From Thermoplasmata archaeon (GTDB lineage: Archaea; Thermoplasmatota; Thermoplasmata; Thermoplasmatales; Thermoplasmataceae): a stretch of DNA of 5,187 bases. The stretch lies in NCBI GenBank assembly GCA_021850505.1, contig JAJZLW010000113.1:4653-9839 (forward strand), in the 5' to 3' direction. The notes under the pieces were generated by a model. It had not been told where the DNA came from, made no database searches, and saw only the letters and a program-made list of their open reading frames with translations. Of this stretch, positions 1 through 5,116 are shown one piece after another; within the stretch, counting starts at the first letter, position 1, and each line of letters starts with the position of its first letter. The position numbers and the translations under genes were made by a program.

Positions 1-347
1 GATATTGAAAGCATCAAAAGGAGGGTAGGAAGCAGGAATGATCCAATATTCTTGTAATGGAAAAATGAGCCGATGAGGGACAGTAAAAGTGTTAGAAAGA
101 GGTATTCATATATTGTAACTGCCAGGATGACTTTAGCAAAGATTCCTGAAATTATCAATCCTAATATCTGAAGAATCCTGCCGACGTAAGCAATGATCAG
201 TGGAAGAAGCAAAAAGCTCAGGATGTCTGATACCAGATACAGCTTGGATACGGACGTGATCAGATCCGGAAGAATTATTGACAGCACAACAATTGAGATG
301 GCATATTTGGCGGTGGCGGAAACTGCACTTCTTAATTTGCTGACCAT
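1..347 (-). CDS. Polytopic membrane protein, N-terminal part (runs off window)
   Basis: This reading frame starts at an ATG at 347 and stays open to the left edge (115 codons plus two bases), so only the N-terminus is seen. After a short basic start (MVSKLRSAVS) the protein is strongly hydrophobic. Likely membrane segments lie at residues 14-33, 38-58, 59-79, 80-95 and from about 101 on. I do not recognise the family from this part. The start lies 8 nt after the stop codon of the DUF4129 gene on the same strand, so the two are almost certainly co-transcribed. A GAGG lies 13 nt before the ATG, inside the upstream gene's end. A TTG four codons earlier overlaps that stop codon and is a weaker start. 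By context it could be the membrane part of a transglutaminase-like (TgpA/DUF3488-type) protein, which often accompanies DUF4129 genes. This is inference only. Confidence is high that it is coding and low for function. Confidence 0.72.
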   Translation of the reverse strand, partial: MVSKLRSAVSATAKYAISIVVLSIILPDLITSVSKLYLVSDILSFLLLPLIIAYVGRILQILGLIISGIFAKVILAVTIYEYLFLTLLLSLIGSFFHYKNIGSFLLPTLLLMLSI

Positions 348-355
348 CTTGAAGG

Positions 356-1585
356 TCAATCCTCTGAACAGATGATAATTTTTGCGTTTGGTACGGAGGA
401 TGCAAGGCCTCTTAAATATCTCTCGTAATCGGATCTGCCTACCGGTTTATGCCCGTAGAAAGAACGCTCGAAGCTCTCAAGCACAATTTCAAGCTGCGTT
501 GACACAGATGGATCAGAAACCTTAATAATCTTCTCAATTAACTCCCTCGGCGTTGTACTGTCTTTAACCGAACTGTTTTCGTCCATGAAATTCATGTGGA
601 AAAATTTCCTGATGTCATCTGAATAATCCACCGACCTGAACCATTTGGTATCAGTCATTCGCCCATTGGCTGCCTTGACCATGGTGCATCGATCTGAGAA
701 TGTCAGGGAGTATTCACCATCGCTGTTCCTGCTCAGATTCATAGGTATAACCAGTTCAGACTTTTCTGGAACCTTAACTGATATTGGTATGTCAAGAGCC
801 CAGATGAGGGGCAGGTCTTCCTTTATATCTGGCAAAATTAACTGCTTTCTTTCACCCCACCCCTGAATGGATGATATCTTCTCATGATTTTCAAGCGGTA
901 GCTGTGACCCCGGATTCATGGTTTTATTGTTATCTGGTGCGATATCAGGCTGCAACTCAACTTCAAGAACCTCTTCTTCCTTCTTTTTCTCAGAAGAATT
1001 CGATTTACGATTCTGCTGTCGAAGTACTGTTACAGCGAGCACCACAGATACAACTGCAATTATTGCAATTATAATATACGGATTTAGAACAAACGGTATT
1101 ATCTTCTGTATTGTGTTCCCGCCGTTTGAGGAGCCGGTTCCGCTGCCCTTACCATTTCCTGCCCCCGGACTGCCGGTACCAGTTCCCTTTCCCCCGCCTC
1201 CGCCTCCTCCGAAAGGATTGAGGGAACTAAGGTTAAGGTTGAATTTTGGAAACGAAAAATTGAGAAAAGATAAATTTAACTTTGGGAAATTAAAAGATGG
1301 AAAATGAAAATTACCGCTGAAGTTTAAAGAAAAAGGCCAACCGGAAAAGCCACCGAATCCGCTGAAGCCGCCAAAACCTGATCCACCGTTGCCATTTCCA
1401 CCATTGCCGTTACTGCCCGTTCCTCCGCTTCCCGGGCTGCCTGTCCCGGAATTTCCTGATCCTCCCGGTGTACTTGTGTTATTATTACCTGTCGTAATCT
1501 GCTGGAAGGACTGAACCGAGGAAGCTACGAGCCAGCCCAGCAAAACGATTATAACAACAAGAATGACCAGGCTCTTCTTCTGCAT
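356..1585 (-). CDS. DUF4129-domain membrane protein with Gly/Ser/Asn- and Phe/Asn-rich ectodomain
   Basis: The protein has 409 aa. An N-terminal hydrophobic segment (5-25) follows a basic MQKK start and is a signal anchor. Next come a Gly/Ser/Asn/Thr linker (32-70), two FGGFSG repeats (71-82), a Phe/Leu/Asn/Pro repeat patch (83-125), seven glycines (126-132), a second Gly/Ser linker (133-157) and a membrane helix (167-189). A Lys/Glu-rich stretch (190-210) and a soluble C-terminal half follow. Residues 342-396 match the DUF4129 pattern: TPRELIEK, then LESFERSFYG, then a basic helix ending in YERYLRGL. The basic flanks place 26-166 outside the cell and the C-terminal half inside. DUF4129 proteins commonly sit with MoxR ATPase, DUF58 and transglutaminase genes and are thought to be part of a membrane-associated surface or maturation complex; their biochemical role is not established. 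The ATG at 1585 gives the signal anchor. No Shine-Dalgarno sequence precedes it. It forms an operon with the membrane protein 8 nt downstream. Confidence 0.88.
   Translation of the reverse strand: MQKKSLVILVVIIVLLGWLVASSVQSFQQITTGNNNTSTPGGSGNSGTGSPGSGGTGSNGNGGNGNGGSGFGGFSGFGGFSGWPFSLNFSGNFHFPSFNFPKLNLSFLNFSFPKFNLNLSSLNPFGGGGGGGKGTGTGSPGAGNGKGSGTGSSNGGNTIQKIIPFVLNPYIIIAIIAVVSVVLAVTVLRQQNRKSNSSEKKKEEEVLEVELQPDIAPDNNKTMNPGSQLPLENHEKISSIQGWGERKQLILPDIKEDLPLIWALDIPISVKVPEKSELVIPMNLSRNSDGEYSLTFSDRCTMVKAANGRMTDTKWFRSVDYSDDIRKFFHMNFMDENSSVKDSTTPRELIEKIIKVSDPSVSTQLEIVLESFERSFYGHKPVGRSDYERYLRGLASSVPNAKIIICSED
361..364 (-). promoter_or_regulatory. Possible internal Shine-Dalgarno site (GAGG)
   Basis: GAGG lies within the last codons of the DUF4129 gene, 13 nt before the ATG at 347. 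The spacing is longer than ideal. It is the only plausible ribosome-binding site for this operon-internal gene, which cannot be leaderless if co-transcribed. Confidence 0.35.
1190..1210 (-). repeat. Seven-glycine codon run
   Basis: Seven consecutive Gly codons (GGA, GGC and GGG mixed) encode residues 126-132 of the DUF4129 protein. The minus strand here is a G-rich run of GGA/GGC/GGG units. Mixed codons make simple slippage less likely than in a pure repeat. Confidence 0.7.
1211..1375 (-). repeat. Coding repeats: FGGFSG pair and [FL]N[FL] patch
   Basis: This encodes residues 71-125 of the DUF4129 protein. FGGFSG occurs twice in tandem (71-76 and 77-82) with different synonymous codons, including AGC versus TCC for Ser. 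Then [FL]-N-[FL] tripeptides recur at 87, 98, 103, 108, 115 and 117, with Pro or Ser between them. The DNA for the Phe/Asn patch is AT-rich, between GC-rich glycine-coding DNA on both sides. Confidence 0.75.
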
Positions 1586-1629
1586 GCCAATTAAATATTA
1601 TATCACTGTTAATAAGTATATCCCTGAGA

Positions 1630-1637
1630 TTTATATA
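1630..1637 (-). promoter_or_regulatory. Probable TATA box for the DUF4129 operon
   Basis: TATATAAA on the minus strand is centred about 48 nt before the ATG at 1585. Initiation about 25 nt downstream would leave a leader of roughly 24 nt with no visible Shine-Dalgarno sequence. A second AT-rich tract (1591-1604) is too close to the start codon to be its TATA box. Confidence 0.5.
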
Positions 1638-1656
1638 GTCATAATCTTGACAGGTA

Positions 1657-1668
1657 TTGATTTATCAA
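1657..1668. other. Short dyad upstream of the DUF4129 TATA box
   Basis: TTGATTTATCAA is an interrupted palindrome (TTGAT, 2 nt, ATCAA) about 20 nt upstream of the TATA box at 1630-1637, between the protease stop and the DUF4129 promoter. Its place would suit a regulator-binding site. It is short and AT-rich enough to be chance. Confidence 0.15.
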
Positions 1669-1690
1669 CGAGAGCATTGCCGCCGGGATC

Positions 1691-2419
1691 TTATTGAATA
1701 ATAATGTCCTCTAATAACTCTCTAACCCCGCCTCCAACGAATCTATTCACCAGAGATGGTCTCGGTGTGAGATTTTTAATAGGTCCCCCAACTTTTAGCT
1801 TAGTCCTGATATAATTGATAGCATCTTCGACACCGCCTATTTCGTCTATGAGATTGTATTCTATGGCCTTCTTTGCAGAAAAAATGTCTCCGTTTATAAT
1901 TTCCCCAATCTTTTCTGGCCCAATTTTTCTTTTCAGTATTATGTCGTTTCTGAATCCCTCGAAAACGTCCTGGAGCATCTCTGTCATATGTGCTTTCTGC
2001 TGGTCTGTCCTCTCTTCAAAAGGCGAGGTCATGCTTTTATATTCACCTATCTTTGTGATATCAACCTTGATACCAAGTCGTTCGAGGAACTGCTTGAAAG
2101 ATGGGAGAATACTTATTATTCCAATCGAACCCACAAGTGATGTTCGCAATGCAAAGATTCTGGTTGTTGAAGCTGCTGTCCAGTAGGCACCGCTTGCACC
2201 CAACCCTGTTATGACCGATATTACGGGTTTTTTCTCCGAAAGGTTCTGAATTTTATGAGAGATTATCTCTGAAGCTGTTGCACCACCGCCTGGAGAATTG
2301 ATTACAAGAAGCAGTGCTCTATATTTTTTCTTCGCGGATATATAATCCAGTGCTGGAGAAATTCTGGCAGCCAATCTGTCGCTAATATTTCCTGTAAAGT
2401 CAATTCTTGCTATTGCCAT
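1691..2419 (-). CDS. sppA: S49-family serine protease (SppA-like), no membrane anchor
   Basis: A 242-aa member of peptidase family S49 (signal peptide peptidase A). The ClpP/crotonase-like fold signature SPGGG is at 42-46. The nucleophile is Ser76 in GASGAYW (74-80) and the general base is Lys128 in GEYKS (125-129), so the Ser/Lys dyad is intact. Further family signs are the GSIGI segment (97-101) and the AIEYNLIDEIGG motif (185-196). SppA cuts leftover signal peptides in the membrane and is usually held there by an N-terminal helix. This protein starts straight into the catalytic domain (MAIARIDFTG), and an in-frame stop seven codons before the ATG rules out a longer N-terminus. It may be soluble or attach through its C-terminal tail (GGGVRELLEDIIIQ). 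The ATG is about 24 nt from the TATA element shared with the divergent nuclease gene and has no Shine-Dalgarno sequence, so it is probably leaderless. The next gene on this strand has its own promoter 105 nt away. Confidence 0.9.
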   Translation of the reverse strand: MAIARIDFTGNISDRLAARISPALDYISAKKKYRALLLVINSPGGGATASEIISHKIQNLSEKKPVISVITGLGASGAYWTAASTTRIFALRTSLVGSIGIISILPSFKQFLERLGIKVDITKIGEYKSMTSPFEERTDQQKAHMTEMLQDVFEGFRNDIILKRKIGPEKIGEIINGDIFSAKKAIEYNLIDEIGGVEDAINYIRTKLKVGGPIKNLTPRPSLVNRFVGGGVRELLEDIIIQ

Positions 2420-2436
2420 AGATACTGTAGAACCAG

Positions 2437-2447
2437 ATTATTAATAT
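2437..2447. promoter_or_regulatory. Shared palindromic TATA element, divergent promoter
   Basis: The only TATA-like element in the 47-nt gap between the protease ATG (2419) and nuclease GTG (2467) is the palindrome TATTAATA (2439-2446). Its centre is 23.5 nt from the ATG and 24.5 nt from the GTG, matching the distance expected for leaderless archaeal genes on both sides. A purine-rich AAGAGGAT flanks it on the protease side and resembles a BRE. The nuclease-side flank (ACCAGA) is a weaker match. Confidence 0.55.
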
Positions 2448-2466
2448 CCTCTTTGCATTCTTATGC

Positions 2467-3171
2467 GTGGAAGGACAATTGGTGCGGCTTTCAGTTTCGG
2501 ATATTGGGGGCATTGCATTGAAGTCTTTCTGTTCACGGTGTTTCTGGCTAAAGAAAAAAACAAAAAATCAACTGCCCTACAGGGTTCCACCTCCTGGAAT
2601 TTTTGCAAATATAGAGAGTTACATGAAGAAAATTGTTGTCAACAGAGTTAAGAATCATACTGTTGGGGATTTTATAAAAGAACTCGAAAACACTGAAAAA
2701 TTAGTAAATAGTGATAATAAAACCTACGAGAAATTTTTTCCGGAACTTAACTGTTATATTTCTGGAATGCCGGATTCGATTTTCTCGAATATTGACAACA
2801 GTTTCTCAATTGCAGAATTCAAGGCTGCAAGATTCACCTCTGCCCAAATGGATATGATAAATCAATATGAATTGCAGCTTCAGGCTTATGCAATGTTGGT
2901 TCGGGATTACCAGATAAAGCCTATTAGCAAGTTGCTTCTCGTCTATTTTGAACCTCATATTTCAGATTCGGACATTGATGTCAGATCGCAAGAAGGTAAT
3001 ACGATCAGTCTTGATTTCAGTCCGTTCGTGCATTCCGTTAAGCAAAATGACTTCGAGGTGTACTCACTCATTAAAACGGCAGTTTCAATAATACAAAGCG
3101 ATGAGCCACCTCAGCCCAGCATATCATGCAGGGATTGTAATTCGCTTAACAACATCATTAAGAATTTTTAG
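2467..3171 (+). CDS. PD-(D/E)XK nuclease-fold protein (RecB/Cas4-like) with two CxxC pairs
   Basis: A 234-aa protein with PD-(D/E)XK superfamily motifs in order. The N-terminal LSVSDI...FCSRCFWLKKK (8-31) resembles the SvSdi/CPRCFxL start of RecB/Cas4-like nucleases, followed by a Pro-rich YRVPPPG (38-44). The metal-site motif has Asp103 in SGMPDSIF and Glu117-x-Lys119 in IAEFKAA. QLQAY (137-141) fits the QxxxY motif. CRDC (221-224) closes the protein. Cys22, Cys25, Cys221 and Cys224 could bind an Fe-S cluster or zinc, though the spacing differs from the 1+3 pattern of Cas4/AddB. It is predicted to cut or bind DNA; the biological role is unknown. No cas genes are adjacent. The GTG start is chosen because it keeps the N-terminal motif and lies 24 nt from the TATA element. 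An ATG at 2463 is out of frame, TTG 2479 and GTG 2482 are alternatives, and the first in-frame ATG (codon 53) would remove the motif. Confidence 0.78.
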   Translation: MEGQLVRLSVSDIGGIALKSFCSRCFWLKKKTKNQLPYRVPPPGIFANIESYMKKIVVNRVKNHTVGDFIKELENTEKLVNSDNKTYEKFFPELNCYISGMPDSIFSNIDNSFSIAEFKAARFTSAQMDMINQYELQLQAYAMLVRDYQIKPISKLLLVYFEPHISDSDIDVRSQEGNTISLDFSPFVHSVKQNDFEVYSLIKTAVSIIQSDEPPQPSISCRDCNSLNNIIKNF

Positions 3172-3201
3172 GAAGTTCGTCAATCGCCGAGTCATTAAAA
3201 C

Positions 3202-3213
3202 TATATATTATAA
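3202..3213 (+). promoter_or_regulatory. TATA box of the PEP carboxykinase gene
   Basis: TATATATTATAA, preceded by TTAAAAC (BRE-like), is centred about 24 nt before the ATG at 3230 in the 58-nt gap after the nuclease gene. The spacing predicts initiation at or next to the start codon, i.e. a leaderless transcript. It gives this gene its own promoter, though read-through from the nuclease gene is possible. Confidence 0.65.
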
Positions 3214-3229
3214 CCCTATTTGCATTAGA

Positions 3230-5104
3230 ATGTTAGGAATATATGACATTTCTGAGACAGAAAAGCAATTCGTCATTTCACGAAGGATAGGAACAAATAT
3301 CCTTGAAAGCGATGTGTATCAGAATTTAATATCTAAAAATCAAAAGCTTGCTGAAAGATTCTTCTCTTCGATTGCGGAATCGATAAAACTTCTCGGTCCA
3401 GATGATATAGAAATTGTATCAGATCCAGATAAAACACTCAAGAAAATCACTTCAGATTTGGTTGATCAGGGTAAGTTCATAAAACTCAGTGAAAGATTCC
3501 CTGATTCATATCTCTACAGAAGCGATCCGAATGATGTCGCGAGATCCGAAAAGGATACTTATATCTGCACGTCCGCTGATACTTCTAATGTTGGCCCTAC
3601 CAACAACTGGATGAATTCAGATGTAGCAAAGGGAAAGTTATTTCCTCTTCTTCTAGACTCCTATCGCGGAAGGAAAATGTTTGTTGTTCCATACTGGCTT
3701 GGACCATATGGATCCGAGTATGGACAGGCAGGTATCGAGGTTACGGATAGTCTATACGTAGTCGCGAATCTAATCGTAATTACCAAAGCCGGAATTCAGG
3801 CATCCTCGGAGATGGCGAGAACCGGCAGTTTTGTTTTCGGGATACATTCAATGAAAAACCTGGATCCAAAGAACAAATATATCTGTCATTTTCCTGAGGA
3901 GAATGAAGGAGACGGGCTTATAATAAGCGTCAACTCCAATTATGGTGGAAATGCACTTCTCAGTAAGAAATGCCATGCACTCAGGATTGCGTCAGCAAGG
4001 GCACGAAGAGAAGGCTGGCTCGCAGAGCACATGATGCTTATTGGATTAAGGGCACCATCTGGCGAGGAAACATTTGTGTCAGCAGCTTTTCCATCTGCAA
4101 GCGGTAAAACAAACCTGTCAATGCTTGACCCCCCGGATCCATTGAGGAAGGCTGGGTGGACGACATCCACGATCAGTGATGACATAATATGGATTCACAA
4201 CAGAAACGGAAGTATGCACGCAGTCAACCCTGAATCCGGTTTTTTCGGTGTTGCACCTCACACGAACATGGAAACAAATCCAAATGCAATGAAGACTATA
4301 TCAAAAAATACAATATTTACAAATGTTGGGTTGACAAATGATCGACAGCCGTTTTGGGAAGGATTATCTGAAATTCCTGCTGGCGTTATTGACTGGACCG
4401 GAAAAGAACATCATGGAATTAACCCGGTTGCTCACCCCAATTCAAGATTCACCACGCCAATTCATGAATATCCGCATCTTTCCAAACTGTACGTGGATCC
4501 CACGGGAGCCCCGATCTCGGCAATTTTTTATGGCGGAAGACGGGCTTCACTCATACCGCTTGTGTTTGAGACTTTCAGCTGGGCACACGGAGTTCTTGTC
4601 GGGGCAATGCAGCGGGTTGAGACTACTGCAGCTGCGGAACACAAGGTAGGTACCCTGAGAAATGATCCTATGGCGATCAGGCCGTTCCTTGCATACAACA
4701 TGGCGGAATACTTTGCCCATCACCTTGATTTCGGTTCAAAACTTGAGAATCCACCGAAGGTATTCAACGTTAATTGGTTCAGGAAAGGAAATGATGGTAA
4801 ATTCATCTGGCCAGGCTACAGATACAACATGTATGTGATGCTATGGGCAATTGATAGAGTAAAAAACAGAACAACCGGGTTTGAAAAAACACCAATTGGT
4901 TACATCCCTACTGCAGATTATTTCGCAGGGCAAGGGCTTGAAATTAAAAATATCAGTGAAATCCTCAGTGTTGATGCAACTGGTTATCTGAAGGAACTCG
5001 AAGAGGTAAAGCCATTCCTGGAATCATTTGGGGATAAAATGCCGGATGTGCTTTGGAAAGAGTTCTACGATCTCAGAGCAAGACTGGAAAATTCATTGAG
5101 ATAA
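3230..5104 (+). CDS. pckG: Phosphoenolpyruvate carboxykinase (GTP)
   Basis: A 624-aa cytoplasmic enzyme of the GTP-dependent family (EC 4.1.1.32), near the usual 600-620 aa. It interconverts oxaloacetate + GTP with phosphoenolpyruvate + GDP + CO2, feeding gluconeogenesis. Visible sites are Arg105 (DVARSE), GPTNNWM, Tyr238-GGN, the metal ligands Lys247 and His267, P-loop FPSASGKTN (287-295; Lys293, Thr294), Asp317-Asp318 (SDDIIWI), HPNSRF with Arg406, the lid TTAAAEHK (465-472), and the guanine pocket Phe517, Phe525, Tyr530 and Asn533. Two changes stand out: the P-loop Cys of the family signature is Ser291, and the pocket reads WPGYRYN where WPGFGEN is typical. The frame is open from an ATG at 3101, but that start overlaps the nuclease gene by 71 nt and adds 43 residues with no family likeness. 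The ATG at 3230 has a TATA box 24 nt upstream and gives a normal length. No frameshift or key catalytic loss is seen, so it should be active. Confidence 0.97.
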   Translation: MLGIYDISETEKQFVISRRIGTNILESDVYQNLISKNQKLAERFFSSIAESIKLLGPDDIEIVSDPDKTLKKITSDLVDQGKFIKLSERFPDSYLYRSDPNDVARSEKDTYICTSADTSNVGPTNNWMNSDVAKGKLFPLLLDSYRGRKMFVVPYWLGPYGSEYGQAGIEVTDSLYVVANLIVITKAGIQASSEMARTGSFVFGIHSMKNLDPKNKYICHFPEENEGDGLIISVNSNYGGNALLSKKCHALRIASARARREGWLAEHMMLIGLRAPSGEETFVSAAFPSASGKTNLSMLDPPDPLRKAGWTTSTISDDIIWIHNRNGSMHAVNPESGFFGVAPHTNMETNPNAMKTISKNTIFTNVGLTNDRQPFWEGLSEIPAGVIDWTGKEHHGINPVAHPNSRFTTPIHEYPHLSKLYVDPTGAPISAIFYGGRRASLIPLVFETFSWAHGVLVGAMQRVETTAAAEHKVGTLRNDPMAIRPFLAYNMAEYFAHHLDFGSKLENPPKVFNVNWFRKGNDGKFIWPGYRYNMYVMLWAIDRVKNRTTGFEKTPIGYIPTADYFAGQGLEIKNISEILSVDATGYLKELEEVKPFLESFGDKMPDVLWKEFYDLRARLENSLR

Positions 5105-5116
5105 AAATATCTCAAT
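5095..5116. terminator. Hairpin between convergent genes, possible two-way terminator
   Basis: A perfect 9-bp inverted repeat (ATTGAGATA / TATCTCAAT) with a four-A loop spans the end of the PEP carboxykinase gene, including its stop codon, and reaches the first base of the opposing gene's stop codon. It is followed on the plus strand by a T-rich stretch (TATTTCTTT) and on the minus strand by GAATTTTCC. Archaeal termination relies mainly on U-tracts, so the hairpin's role is inferred. Confidence 0.5.

Noticed and set aside
133..405. Minus-strand open frame of 90 codons across the operon junction
   Set aside because: It has a polar, Ser/His/Cys/Arg-rich composition with no pattern. The competing frame starting at 347 gives a clean polytopic membrane protein and the correct operon spacing.
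918..1307. Plus-strand open frame of 129 codons, Pro-rich
   Set aside because: It is antisense to the Gly-rich linker of the DUF4129 gene; its Pro runs are the complement of Gly codons. No promoter or family likeness.
1211..1330. Membership of the Phe/Asn patch in the classical pentapeptide-repeat family
   Set aside because: The [NF/NL] steps of five are suggestive, but there are too few units, the spacing breaks to seven, and Phe/Leu sits where small residues are needed.
1591..1604. AT-rich tract as a TATA box for the DUF4129 gene
   Set aside because: Its centre is only about 13 nt before the ATG, so transcription would begin inside the gene and lose the signal anchor start.
1815..2186. 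Plus-strand open frame of 123 codons
   Set aside because: It lies fully opposite the S49 protease catalytic domain, which has clear family motifs.
2463..2651. ATG at 2463 opening a 62-codon frame before the nuclease gene
   Set aside because: It overlaps the nuclease gene in another frame and breaks the N-terminal SVSDI/CSRCFW motif. The GTG at 2467 fits both the TATA spacing and the family.
2467..3171. Calling the nuclease gene cas4 as part of a CRISPR system
   Set aside because: There is no repeat array or other cas gene in the window, and the cysteine layout is 2+2 instead of 1+3.
3940..4185. Minus-strand open frame of 81 codons
   Set aside because: It is antisense to the PEP carboxykinase P-loop region and has no features of its own.
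4338..4649. Plus-strand open frame of 103 codons
   Set aside because: It is a shifted frame inside the conserved PEP carboxykinase sequence.
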